Assembly: GCA_019113825.1 (NCBI GenBank)
Contig: DXGR01000139.1
Location: 1 to 33,127 of the forward strand
DNA from: Candidatus Stackebrandtia excrementipullorum
GTDB lineage: Bacteria > Actinomycetota > Actinomycetes > Mycobacteriales > Micromonosporaceae
Direction: 5' to 3'
DNA length: 33,127 nt
Shown here: positions 1 to 9,523 of the stretch, in pieces
Layout: every line of letters starts with the position of its first letter
How positions within the stretch are numbered: position 1 is the first letter of the stretch
Made by a program: the position numbers and the translations under genes
Notes under the pieces: generated by a model
Database searches by the model: none
The model's input: only the letters and a program-made list of their open reading frames with translations
What the model was told of the DNA's origin: nothing

Positions 1-1535
<1,535 letters not shown>

Positions 1536-1547
1536 GTACGACATGAG

Positions 1548-1580
1548 ACGACCCACCCGGTTCATCACCGGGTGGGTCGT
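1548..1580 (+). terminator. Rho-independent terminator after clpC
   Basis: A perfect 13-bp inverted repeat (1548-1560 with 1568-1580) encloses a 7-nt loop and runs into a short T-rich stretch. It lies 12 nt after the clpC stop codon. Confidence 0.9.
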
Positions 1581-1585
1581 TTCGT

Positions 1586-2048
1586 TGTCGGTCGGTAGTG
1601 GCTGTCGACTCGCTCACCACGCAGACGACGAACCGGGGTAGCTTGCGCGCGGTACCCCGGCTCGCCGTATCTGGCCGATCGCGCGCGGCGGGCACGACGA
1701 TCGCGGTACGACGTCCACGGCACCTGATCGGTGTGGCGTCTGCGGCGCGTCACCACACCGTCGTTGTCGACACCTGGACTTTTCGACACCGCGTTGAGGA
1801 GCGTCCCATGAAAACACCTCAACGGCCTGTTGAGTTATGGCCTTCACGTGGTCGAAAGCGCTATCGACCAGCATCTTTAAAGGCTAACACCGCTCTATTC
1901 GCACCGCGCGATATCAATGATCTTGGAACCGTTGAGGTAAATGGGGCGTGTGGCCACGCCGCTCGCGCGCGGCCCGTCGTATGCGGGAGCATTCGAAGAC
2001 CGGGATTATCATGGCCCGGTACGCCTGACCAGGATTTGGGGATTCCAC
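1586..2048. other. Intergenic region upstream of psd with CGTTGAGG repeats
   Basis: No convincing gene is seen in these 463 bases. The octamer CGTTGAGG occurs at 1792-1799, inverted at 1817-1824 and again direct at 1930-1937. The first two can form an 8-bp stem. The inverted copy can instead pair with GTTGAG at 1829-1834, so two hairpins are mutually exclusive. The stretch probably holds the psd promoter and leader. The downstream half (about 1860-1940) is AT-richer than its surroundings. Confidence 0.4.
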
Positions 2049-3266
2049 ATGCCATTCACCGCCAGCGTAAGTCGCCGGGTAGCGCGCATCGTCACCGATG
2101 AGTTCATTCGACACCCCGGGCCGAAAACCGGCCTGGTCATCGGAGCCGACAGCACTAGCCCTGTTCTCGCCGCCACCGTCGACGCGCTTCTGCCGGGCGA
2201 CAGGCTGACCGTCGTCGTCGATCCGGCCGAACGTACGGGCGTCGAAACGTACCTCGCCGACCAGGGAAACTGGGTCACCGAGCGGGTCAAACTGGTGAAC
2301 TCCACCGCCGATGCGGCACCCGCCGACGTCGTCATGGTCGCTTCGCCTTTGAGCGGTGAGGGTGACGTCAACAAGACGTTGACCGAGCTGCGTGAGCTCA
2401 CCGCCGCCGGCGGGACCATGACCTTGCCGGTTCCGCTCAACGTCTCCAGCGACGGCCTCGCCGACTTCGTGAGCGAATTCGGTGTTGAACAGGACCTGGT
2501 CCTCCGTAACCGGCCGCCGCTTCGCATTCACCGGTTCCGGTTCAAACCCGCGTCGTTGAAGGCGGCCGACGACCTCGCGCCCGCGTTCCGGCCGAGTAGC
2601 GTCCCTTTGACACCGAAAATGAACATCGACTCCAACGGCCTCGCGGTCGGTGCGATCCTGCTGGGTCTGGCGGGCGTCACCAAACGAGTACGTCCAAAGT
2701 CGAAACTGTGGATGGTTCCCGCGGTCGCGGCGCTCCCGGCCGCCGCGTTCTTCCGTGACCCCAACCGGACGATCGACGAAGACCCTCACAACGTCGTCTC
2801 GTCCGGTGACGGAAAGGTGCTGTCGGTCGAGCGGGTCACCGACGATCGTTTCGGTGGCGCCACCGGTGAGGCCGGCAGCGAATGGCTCCGTATCGCGGTG
2901 TTCCTGTCCGTTCTCGATGTGCATGTCAACCGGACACCGGTGGCCGGGCGGGTCGTCGACGTCTTCCGCGAAGAGGGTGGTTACGCACCCGCGATGAAGG
3001 CCGCGGCCGAACACAACGTCGCGTGCTACACGGTGCTGGAGACCACGCGGGGCCGTGTGGCGGTCGCGCAACGAACCGGTCTCGTGGCGCGCCGCATCGT
3101 CAACCGCGCCCAGCCGGGCGCGCTGCTGGCGAAGGGAGAACGTTTCGGCCTGATTCGTTTCGGATCGCGCACCGACGTCTACCTGCCGGCCGACACCGCC
3201 GACGCGTTGGTCGCTCCGGGCGAGAAGGTCGTGGGCGGCGAGACCCCGCTGGCGCGCTGGCGGTAG
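2049..3266 (+). CDS. psd: Phosphatidylserine decarboxylase proenzyme with N-terminal extension
   Basis: Decarboxylates phosphatidylserine to phosphatidylethanolamine at the membrane, using a pyruvoyl group made by self-cleavage. The C-terminal half (about residues 200-405) has the family landmarks: hydrophobic membrane segments before FFRDPNR, the catalytic-His region VLDVHVNR, and the cleavage motif RFGSR near the end, predicting Gly372-Ser373 as the cleavage site and Ser373 as pyruvoyl precursor. The first roughly 180 residues are extra relative to compact decarboxylases. They read like a Rossmann-type alternation (VIGADSTSP, LTVVVDPAE, ADVVMVASP), suggestive of a class I methyltransferase-like fold (inference). 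The ATG at 2049 is chosen because GGGGA lies 6 nt upstream and the family-like sequence begins there; in-frame upstream codons look non-coding. No pssA gene is adjacent. Confidence 0.9.
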   Translation: MPFTASVSRRVARIVTDEFIRHPGPKTGLVIGADSTSPVLAATVDALLPGDRLTVVVDPAERTGVETYLADQGNWVTERVKLVNSTADAAPADVVMVASPLSGEGDVNKTLTELRELTAAGGTMTLPVPLNVSSDGLADFVSEFGVEQDLVLRNRPPLRIHRFRFKPASLKAADDLAPAFRPSSVPLTPKMNIDSNGLAVGAILLGLAGVTKRVRPKSKLWMVPAVAALPAAAFFRDPNRTIDEDPHNVVSSGDGKVLSVERVTDDRFGGATGEAGSEWLRIAVFLSVLDVHVNRTPVAGRVVDVFREEGGYAPAMKAAAEHNVACYTVLETTRGRVAVAQRTGLVARRIVNRAQPGALLAKGERFGLIRFGSRTDVYLPADTADALVAPGEKVVGGETPLARWR

Positions 3267-3277
3267 AGCGCGCCCCT

Positions 3278-3314
3278 GCTGTGGTCGCCCCGCTTGTCGG
3301 CGGGCGACCACAGC
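3278..3314 (+). terminator. Hairpin terminator after psd
   Basis: A perfect 13-bp GC-rich stem (3278-3290 with 3302-3314) and an 11-nt loop start 11 nt after the psd stop. There is no T-tract, as is common in high-GC actinobacteria. Confidence 0.75.
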
Positions 3315-3464
3315 GGTCACAACACGGCGTCCGATCGCCCGCCCCCTGATACCGACGCGGGATGGCCTTAGCCCCGCACGGGCGCTATCCTCTGCGGAGC
3401 GTCGCGTGCCGGTGGCGGACGAACGTCAGGCATGGAGGCGCCGGATTGAAAGGTGGCTTGAGCC

Positions 3465-4241
3465 ATCTCCACGTCACAACAGCACATCTCGGAATTCATC
3501 ACCGTTTACCCCGCCGAGAACCGATTCAACGGTCCTCGGCCGTCGATCCTCGTCCTTCCCGGCGGGGGATACCGGGAACTCCCACCACACGAAGGCGAAG
3601 GGTACGCCCGGTGGCTCGCCTCCATCGGACTGCACGCATTCGTGTTGAATTACCGGCTTCTTCCGGATCGCTTCCCCGCCCCTCTTGAGGATGCCCGGGC
3701 AGGACTGGAACACATCAGAACCGGGAACCACGGCCTCGACACCGGGCCTATCGGCGTCATCGGCTCCAGCGCGGGCGGGCACCTCGCCGGTCTTCTCATG
3801 ACCGGCACGGTCCTTTCCATCGAAAAGGGTGTGGTCGCCCCTCCCCGGCCCGACTTCGCGATCCTCGCGTACGCTCTCGCCGATCTCGACCTGCTCCCGG
3901 CGCCGGCAGTCGAGGGGCTACTGGGTGAGTTGGCATCGATCAAGGACGAGTTGTCCCCCGCAAGACATGTGGATTCCTCGGTGTGTCCAACGTTTGTGTG
4001 GGCAACGGCCCAGGACCCGCCCGGGCTACCCAACGCGTTGGAATGGACCAGAGTGTTGGCCGCGGCAGAAGTACCGGTCGAGCTTCACGTCTATCCGCGC
4101 GGTGGACACGGCATCGGCTTGGCCGACGGCGTCGAATACGGCGGGCGTGGTCACGTCTGTATCGCCGAGAACACTCACACCGCCACCTGGACCGACGCGT
4201 GCGAAGCCTGGCTGCGCAACGAGGGCTTCCTCACCGAATAA
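3465..4241 (+). CDS. Alpha/beta hydrolase (acetyl-esterase/BD-FAE-like), probable non-canonical AUC start
   Basis: Predicted cytoplasmic serine esterase of unknown substrate. Family features: an oxyanion-hole strand LPGGGY, nucleophile elbow GSSAGGH (Ser102 if counted from 3465), an acidic residue in the TAQDPPG region, and a C-terminal HIS loop GGHGIGL. The frame is open from 3462, but no ATG, GTG or TTG occurs before GTG 3642, which lies inside the conserved fold, downstream of the LPGGGY strand. A strong Shine-Dalgarno AAAGGTGG (3449-3456) is followed 8 nt later by ATC at 3465, giving a plausible N-terminus (M)STSQQHISEF. I therefore place the start there. The alternative is that the start codon has been lost and the gene is silent. 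It converges on the LCP gene. Confidence 0.72.
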   Translation: MSTSQQHISEFITVYPAENRFNGPRPSILVLPGGGYRELPPHEGEGYARWLASIGLHAFVLNYRLLPDRFPAPLEDARAGLEHIRTGNHGLDTGPIGVIGSSAGGHLAGLLMTGTVLSIEKGVVAPPRPDFAILAYALADLDLLPAPAVEGLLGELASIKDELSPARHVDSSVCPTFVWATAQDPPGLPNALEWTRVLAAAEVPVELHVYPRGGHGIGLADGVEYGGRGHVCIAENTHTATWTDACEAWLRNEGFLTE

Positions 4242-4290
4242 GACGATTCGTCCGGTGATGAGGCGATGTTCCGGACGAACAACGTCGCGG

Positions 4291-4333
4291 TGTCCTGGAG
4301 CGCCATCCCGGAACGGGACCGTGCTCCAGGACA
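4291..4333. terminator. Bidirectional terminator between convergent hydrolase and LCP genes
   Basis: An 11-bp perfect stem (4291-4301 with 4323-4333) encloses a 21-nt loop that itself holds a small TCCCG/CGGGA hairpin. It lies between two converging stop codons (4241 and 4371). Confidence 0.75.
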
Positions 4334-4370
4334 TACCGACGGCCCCGCTCCGTCACATCGAGACGGCCCG

Positions 4371-5495
4371 TCAGTCGCTGTTGATGAGGTCTTTGTTCTT
4401 TGCCAACCACTCGTCCATCGAGTCGTTGTTCAACGCGTCGAATAGGTCGTCCATGACTTTTTCCTCTTCGGAACCGGGGAGGACCGTTTCGTAGGACTCC
4501 TCTTTGCCGGAGAAGTATTCGATCGACGTTTCCGTTGGCAACCGAACCGTTTCCATCGTGGATGGTTTAATGCCTCGCAACGCCACGACCATGTCGGCGA
4601 TGGATTTGCCTCCGACGGTATCGAGGACCAGGGAGGATCCGACGTCGGAAATCAGAGTGCTGACCTTGGTCGGGTCGGTGATGTATCCCTCGGCGTCGGC
4701 CTTCTTCATCAGTTGCTTGATGAAGTGTTGCTGCATGTGTTGCCGGCCGTAATCACCCACGCCGTATTCGACGTCGAAGTCGGGGTTGTTGGCGTCGTAG
4801 GCGTAACGCTCGCGGACGATCCACAGAGCCTCCTGTTGGTTGTACTCGTTACAACCCTTTTCGAAGAGGCGAGGCGTGTCCTCCTCGAGTTTCTGCTGTT
4901 CGAGGTACATGTCGATCGGCAGGCAGAGTTCGATTCCGCCGAAGGTCTTGACCGCGTTCAAGAAGCCTTCAAAACCGAGAATGGCGGCGCCGTCGAATTT
5001 TTCAATACCCGTCAGATCGGACACCGTGGAGGCGAGGTTCATGAATTTTTCCTCGCGTGTCCAGTTGTCGAGCCCTGCGTTATATGCCGAATTGACCTTG
5101 TATGTACAAGGGCTTTCAAAGATTTCGCCGCAGTCTTGAATATCGACTTTCAAGTCGCGCGGGATCGACACGATCGTGGCTTTGTCAAGGTTTTTGTTGA
5201 TGTGCAGGATCATGATCGTGTCGGCACGATCCTGGCCATCGGAGTCGTTTACCCGCAGGTCGGTACCGACGATCAGGAGGTTGAGCGGCCCCTCGATGGG
5301 TTCGCCGGTGTCCTCGTCGCCGTCTCCCAGGAGGTCCGCCTGTTCGACCGCATCGTCGACCGAGTCGAGTAGCACGTTGGCGTAGACGACGGTGGTGCCG
5401 GCAACGACCATGACGATGGCACCGAGACCGAGCATGATCTTCGCCCACCAGGGTGATCGAGTCGCCAGAGCCCTCCGAGAACCCTGCTTATTCAT
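4371..5495 (-). CDS. LCP (LytR-CpsA-Psr) family cell-wall glycopolymer ligase
   Basis: LCP enzymes transfer undecaprenyl-linked glycopolymers onto peptidoglycan at the outer face of the membrane. The protein (374 aa) has a short cytoplasmic basic N-terminus, one membrane segment (about WWAKIMLGLGAIVMVVAGTT), then the LCP domain: LLIVGTDLR, DRADTIMILHI, the hallmark VSIPRDLKVDI with the phosphate-binding Arg, NSAYNAG, and GFLNAVKTFGGIELCLP. The ATG at 5495 is preferred because AAGGA sits 5 nt upstream; a TTG at 5525 has no ribosome site. A cysteine pair around DCGEIFESPC may form an extracytoplasmic disulfide. Which polymer it attaches cannot be told from sequence. It lies beside galU and sepX, fitting an envelope-assembly neighbourhood. 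Confidence 0.92.
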   Translation of the reverse strand: MNKQGSRRALATRSPWWAKIMLGLGAIVMVVAGTTVVYANVLLDSVDDAVEQADLLGDGDEDTGEPIEGPLNLLIVGTDLRVNDSDGQDRADTIMILHINKNLDKATIVSIPRDLKVDIQDCGEIFESPCTYKVNSAYNAGLDNWTREEKFMNLASTVSDLTGIEKFDGAAILGFEGFLNAVKTFGGIELCLPIDMYLEQQKLEEDTPRLFEKGCNEYNQQEALWIVRERYAYDANNPDFDVEYGVGDYGRQHMQQHFIKQLMKKADAEGYITDPTKVSTLISDVGSSLVLDTVGGKSIADMVVALRGIKPSTMETVRLPTETSIEYFSGKEESYETVLPGSEEEKVMDDLFDALNNDSMDEWLAKNKDLINSD

Positions 5496-5626
5496 TAACG
5501 TCCTTGTCTGCCGAGGGGTCGACAACTTAGGTTAACGGACTCTGTCCATTGCCGAAAGTCTTGAGACGCAACAACTTCAGACGGTAATGATGCGGTAACG
5601 AATGCGTGCCGATAATGTCGTGCGAC

Positions 5627-5644
5627 AACAACACCACTGTTGTT
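5627..5644. other. Small AT-rich inverted repeat between sepX and the LCP gene
   Basis: A 7-bp stem (5627-5633 with 5638-5644) with a 4-nt loop. It could be a weak terminator for sepX or an operator for the LCP gene. The short AT-rich stem makes either role uncertain. Confidence 0.3.
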
Positions 5645-5700
5645 CGTTCCTTGTGAAGGTGGCGCTGCCCCATATCAACCGATTTCCCATTCGTCGGCCT

Positions 5701-6510
5701 TCACAAATTGGCGGGCGATTCATAGGAGCGGCCGCGAATACCACCGGTGCGGCGGCGCGGTGGAGGTTCGGGTGCTTCCGATTCGGTGTCATCGGCGTCG
5801 TCGTCGAATCCGGGGACCACACCGGCGGGGTCGTCGTATTCTCGCTCGGTTCGGGTTTCGTCACCGGCGGTCTGTGGGGGTACATAAACCTGACGTCCCG
5901 TAGCCAGCGCGGGGCCACGCGGTTTACGTTTCGACTCGCGGACGGCGCGAAGGCGCAGGAAACGCAGGAACGCCACCAGAAGCCCGAGCGAGATCGCGAC
6001 GCCGACCCAGAAACCGGGCCCGACGATGACCACGCCGACGATCTCCACGAAAAGCAACGCGAGAAGTACGTACAGGACGCGGCGGTACCGCTGCTGCCAC
6101 CAGGTTCGCAGCCGCGCCGACGTCATGGCTGTTTCCCCACCCTCCTGTGATCGGGACCGAGTCGCCGTCAAGGCTACCGATCGTGCATCCCGTGCACCGC
6201 TACGCTCCCAGGCTCGGCGGCGCTTCGGTTTGGCGGAACGGGTCTCATCCTGCGACGGTTCGATGTCGGCTCCGTCGGTGGCGGGTGTCTCGGCGTGGAC
6301 TGCGTTTTCGGGCTCGTCTGAGGACGGCGGATTGACGGGGTGTTCACCCGGGCCGGTGCGTGTTTTTTCCTTACGTTCCAACACACGGGCTTCGGACTGT
6401 TCACGATCGGCGGCGATGCGCTCGTCGGCGTCGTAGCGACGAACAAGTGCGGGCGCCAGGGCCAGAAGACCGGCGCCGGCGAGAACGGCCAATAGAACAG
6501 ACGTCGGCAT
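5701..6510 (-). CDS. sepX: SepX/GlpR-type divisome membrane protein
   Basis: Actinobacterial membrane protein that recruits the gephyrin-like Glp to the septum (described as GlpR in Corynebacterium and SepX in Streptomyces). The 269-aa product has one membrane segment at the extreme N-terminus (MPTSVLLAVLAGAGLLALAP). A long, charged, low-complexity cytoplasmic linker follows, then two closely spaced membrane segments (about 140-185; VLYVLLALLFVEIVGVVIV and VGVAISLGLLVAFL) and a basic, Pro/Asp-rich C-terminal tail. The call rests on this architecture plus its place in the galU-glp-rimJ-sepX order, not on strong motifs. The ATG at 6510 has a GGGAGGGG ribosome site directly upstream; the GTG at 6576 has none. 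It is separated from rimJ by about 200 bp, so it may have its own promoter. Confidence 0.8.
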   Translation of the reverse strand: MPTSVLLAVLAGAGLLALAPALVRRYDADERIAADREQSEARVLERKEKTRTGPGEHPVNPPSSDEPENAVHAETPATDGADIEPSQDETRSAKPKRRRAWERSGARDARSVALTATRSRSQEGGETAMTSARLRTWWQQRYRRVLYVLLALLFVEIVGVVIVGPGFWVGVAISLGLLVAFLRFLRLRAVRESKRKPRGPALATGRQVYVPPQTAGDETRTEREYDDPAGVVPGFDDDADDTESEAPEPPPRRRTGGIRGRSYESPANL

Positions 6511-6630
6511 GTCCCCTCCCATCGCACTCGTGCCGGTGCTCGTACCGGTGCGTTCACCCTCACCGAAGACGGCCACCGTCGCTGGTACTCGTGTGGATGC
6601 GTCACACGTGTACTAGAGAGTACGCTTCGT

Positions 6631-6650
6631 TTTCCCGAATCTCCGGGAAA
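6631..6650. other. Inverted repeat in the rimJ-sepX gap
   Basis: TTTCCCG at 6631-6637 pairs with CGGGAAA at 6644-6650 over a 6-nt loop. It lies between the rimJ stop and the sepX start, next to an ACACGTGT palindrome (about 6603-6610). It may be a weak terminator or a sepX regulatory site. Confidence 0.35.
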
Positions 6651-6708
6651 GCACCCCAACTCGACGGCGGGTTCACTCCACAAGTTACCGGTTGGGCGCC
6701 GCACCGTT

Positions 6709-7320
6709 TCACCGGCGGTTGAGCCACCGGGCGAGCACACCGCCTTCGGTGACGTCCTCAACGGTCATCCCGTATCCAATGTGGTCACACCATTTGTTGT
6801 CGATGTAGAGATACGCCTTGAACAGTGCCTCCTCGCGGAATCCGAGCTTCTCGACCACGCGACGGCTCGGCGCGTTATGTGGCTGGATGTTCACTTCGAT
6901 GCGGTGAAGTCGTCCGGCGGTGAACGCGTGGTCGCAGATCAACGCCAACGCGGTGGGTGCGATGCCCTTTCCCGCATGGGCCTCGTCTATCCAATAACCC
7001 ACGTGTGCGGAACAGAACGCGCGGCGAACGATGTTGCCAACGGTCATCCCACCGACGAGTTCGTCGTCGTAGCAGACCGCGAACGGCCAGGTCGAACCGG
7101 ATTTGGTGCTGCGCTTCAGGTCGCGGTACATGGCGCGAAACCCGGCCGGCGAGTTGGCCTCTCGCCAGGGGACGCCGGAGGTCGGCTCCCAGTGTGCAAG
7201 CCAGGCTTCGTTTCGGCGGCGCACAGCGCTCCAGTGCTCGGCGTCGGAGCGACGGTAGGGGCGCAGGCTGACCCGGTCGTGTACGAGGGTGACGGGCCAG
7301 CCCGGATTCTTCAGATTCAT
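6709..7320 (-). CDS. rimJ: GNAT-family N-acetyltransferase, RimJ-like
   Basis: Predicted acetyl-CoA-dependent N-acetyltransferase; RimJ of E. coli acetylates the N-terminus of ribosomal protein S5, but the actinobacterial substrate is not known. The 203-aa length fits. GNAT motifs seen: RVSLRPYRRSDAEHW at the start, VGYWIDEAHAGKGIAPTAL (acetyl-CoA pyrophosphate loop, a variant of Q/RxxGxG/A), then EVNIQPHNAPSRRVVEKLGF, the classic RimJ/RimL C-terminal block. The start ATG overlaps the glp stop as ATGA (7317-7320), indicating translational coupling. The position between glp and sepX is conserved across actinobacteria. Confidence 0.93.
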   Translation of the reverse strand: MNLKNPGWPVTLVHDRVSLRPYRRSDAEHWSAVRRRNEAWLAHWEPTSGVPWREANSPAGFRAMYRDLKRSTKSGSTWPFAVCYDDELVGGMTVGNIVRRAFCSAHVGYWIDEAHAGKGIAPTALALICDHAFTAGRLHRIEVNIQPHNAPSRRVVEKLGFREEALFKAYLYIDNKWCDHIGYGMTVEDVTEGGVLARWLNRR

Positions 7321-8555
7321 CGATGCCTATCGAACAACAAGACGTCTACGGTGGAGCCCGCAGGGGCTGTGTTGACCTTCTCCCCCAAGACCATCAACCC
7401 GGTGGCCTCTGCCAGGCTCGACAAAGTGTACGGCCCCTCGGGCAGCGGCGTCGCCGTATAGCCACCTCCACGCCGCTCGGCCACCTGGACCGGGCGAAAC
7501 TCTCTGAACCCCATCGGAGAACTGACCGGTTCGATCAGATTGGCCCGAACGCTGGGACGAAAGACCGGTTCGGCACCGGCCAGCCGGAGAATCACGGGTC
7601 TCGCCAAGACCTCGAAGGCGATCATCGCGGCCCCGGGATCTCCGGGCAGGCACGCTATCGGCACCTCCTCGGGACCGATGCTGCCGAAACCGATCGTGTT
7701 ACACGGGTAGACCGCGACCGGGGAAAACTGGACGGTGCGGTCACGCCCGAAGGTGCGGCGCACCATGTCGCCGGGACCCGTACCGGTTCCGCCGGTCGTG
7801 ATGATGAGGTCCGCGCGCAGAGTCTGGTCGTCGAGGACGGTCCGCAGCGCCTCCGGTTCATCGTCGCAAATGCCGACCCGGTATGCGTGAGCTCCTGCTT
7901 CGGAGGCGGCAGCGGTCAATGCATGCGAGTTGACGTCGACCAGCTGTCCGGGCTGGCTCACCCGGCCGGTGTCCATCAGTTCGTCGCCGGTCGCGATGAC
8001 GACGACGCGGGGGGTCGGACGAACGATGATGTCGCCGACCCCGGCCGCCGCCAACAAGGCGACCAGTTGTGGTGTGACCTGACGGCCGCTGTGCGCCAGT
8101 ATGTCGCCGGATGCGCGTTCACTGCCGGTGCGGCGAACTCCGTGACCGCGTTTGGGCGCCTGAACAACCTGGACGGCGGCCATTCCCTCGTCGGTCCAGC
8201 TCAACGGGATGACGGCGTCGGTTCCCGTGGGCAATGCCGCACCCGCGGCGACGGCGAAACAGGTCCCTGCCACAAGCCGCACGGGTCGCCAGCTGGCCGC
8301 CGACACGTCCCCGAGGACCTTGAGGTTGACCGGACGGTCGACCGAGGCCGCCACCACGTCTTCCATGCGAACCGCGTATCCGTCCACGGAGGCATGGTCG
8401 AACGCCGGTAGCGGCCCGGGAGCGGGCACGTCCGAGCCGAGCACGCATCCGCACGCCTGGGTCAAATCCAGGTCGATGGTCGGTAGTGGCCGAACCCTGG
8501 CCAATGCCCCCGCCAGGAACTCGGCCAACGCGACCGGCTCTTCACTGTTCTCCAC
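7317..8555 (-). CDS. glp: Gephyrin-like protein Glp / MoeA-family molybdopterin molybdotransferase
   Basis: MoeA-family fold, 412 aa. MoeA inserts molybdate into adenylated molybdopterin. The copy in this genomic position in Corynebacterium (Glp) acts in cell division with the membrane receptor GlpR. Visible landmarks: FDHASVDGYAVR (MoeA N-terminal motif, residues about 47-58), the molybdopterin-binding domain with VVVIATGDEL and VDVNSHAL, and the loop TTGGTGTGPGDMVRR. That loop departs from the usual SGGVSVGxxD, so transferase activity is doubtful (inference). The C-terminal domain ends with the short beta-barrel MoeA_C. The GTG at 8555 is supported by GGGGGA upstream. It overlaps rimJ by 4 bp. 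No molybdenum-cofactor genes are nearby, which favours the Glp role. Confidence 0.88.
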   Translation of the reverse strand: MENSEEPVALAEFLAGALARVRPLPTIDLDLTQACGCVLGSDVPAPGPLPAFDHASVDGYAVRMEDVVAASVDRPVNLKVLGDVSAASWRPVRLVAGTCFAVAAGAALPTGTDAVIPLSWTDEGMAAVQVVQAPKRGHGVRRTGSERASGDILAHSGRQVTPQLVALLAAAGVGDIIVRPTPRVVVIATGDELMDTGRVSQPGQLVDVNSHALTAAASEAGAHAYRVGICDDEPEALRTVLDDQTLRADLIITTGGTGTGPGDMVRRTFGRDRTVQFSPVAVYPCNTIGFGSIGPEEVPIACLPGDPGAAMIAFEVLARPVILRLAGAEPVFRPSVRANLIEPVSSPMGFREFRPVQVAERRGGGYTATPLPEGPYTLSSLAEATGLMVLGEKVNTAPAGSTVDVLLFDRHR

Positions 8556-8601
8556 TTTTCATCCCCCGTTTGTACAGTCCGGCGTTCCGGCCGCGGTACA
8601 C

Positions 8602-9498
8602 CTAACCTTCGCCTTGTTGTGCCACAAAATTCGTCAGCCATTCCTTGAACGACGTCAGGTCGTCACGTTGCATCGCCAATTCGACGATGGTCCGCAGGTA
8701 GCCACCGGGCTCTCCGGTGTCGTGGCGTGTTCCGCGAAATACGATGCCGTGGACCGGTGTGCCGTCGGCCAGCATGCGGGCCATGGCGTCGGTGAGCTGT
8801 ATTTCTCCTCCTTTACCGGGCCCGGTCACCCGAATTGCATCGAAGATAGCCGATGGAAGGATGTAACGGCCGATCAAAATGAGGTTGCTCGGCGCTTCGT
8901 CGATTTCAGGTTTTTCGACCAGCTCCGTTACCCGGACGACATCGGTTTCGTCGGTCTGTTCGATGGCTGCGACCCCGTATCGGTTGACCTCGTCGCGCGG
9001 GACCTCCAGCAATGCCAGGACGATGCCACCGGTTTGCGCCTGAAGGTCGATCATGCGCGACAACAGTTTGTCGTTCGGGTCGGTGAACTCGTCGGCCAAC
9101 AGAACCGCGAAAGGTTCGCCCTGCACGTGGGACTCGGCATAGGACACGGCATGTCCGAGCCCCAACGGTTCAGCTTGCCGACACGTGTATATCTCGGCGA
9201 GGTCGGCCGGCTCCATAATGGCTGACAGACGTGCCGTGTTACCGCGGTCGATGAGCCGCTGTTCCAGGTCGGGTCGGCGGTCGAAATGGTCGACCATGGA
9301 CGTCTTACCTCGACCGGTTACCAGGAGAATGTCCCTGATATCGGCCCCCGCGGCCTCTTCGACGACATGTTGAAGAACCGGCCGGTCGATGACCGGAAAC
9401 AGTTCTTTGGGGACGGCTTTGGTCGCGGGGAGGAACCGGGTGGCGATTCCCGCCGCAGGGATAACCGCTTTGATGCGGGTGGTGTCGACAGCTGACAT
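8602..9498 (-). CDS. galU: UTP-glucose-1-phosphate uridylyltransferase
   Basis: Makes UDP-glucose from UTP and glucose-1-phosphate, the precursor for envelope glycans, galactose metabolism and trehalose. The 298-aa size is typical. Motifs: N-terminal nucleotide-binding PAAGIATRFLPATK with the catalytic VPKEL, then QAEPLGLGHAVSYAE, the LLADEF metal site, LVEKPEID, and GRYILPSAIFDAI. The second position of the Gly-rich loop reads GIAT rather than the common GLGT. It sits 25 bp after the diguanylate cyclase and 47 bp before glp on the same strand, so the genes probably form one transcript. The product supplies sugar nucleotides in the same cluster as the division factors. Confidence 0.96.
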   Translation of the reverse strand: MSAVDTTRIKAVIPAAGIATRFLPATKAVPKELFPVIDRPVLQHVVEEAAGADIRDILLVTGRGKTSMVDHFDRRPDLEQRLIDRGNTARLSAIMEPADLAEIYTCRQAEPLGLGHAVSYAESHVQGEPFAVLLADEFTDPNDKLLSRMIDLQAQTGGIVLALLEVPRDEVNRYGVAAIEQTDETDVVRVTELVEKPEIDEAPSNLILIGRYILPSAIFDAIRVTGPGKGGEIQLTDAMARMLADGTPVHGIVFRGTRHDTGEPGGYLRTIVELAMQRDDLTSFKEWLTNFVAQQGEG

Positions 9499-9523
9499 GA
9501 ATCGAGACTAACCGTCCGACGCG

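Noticed and set aside
1914-3320. Long minus-strand open frame opposite psd
   Set aside because: Antisense frame of a well-supported gene; Arg/Gly/Asp-rich, no domain pattern, typical high-GC shadow.
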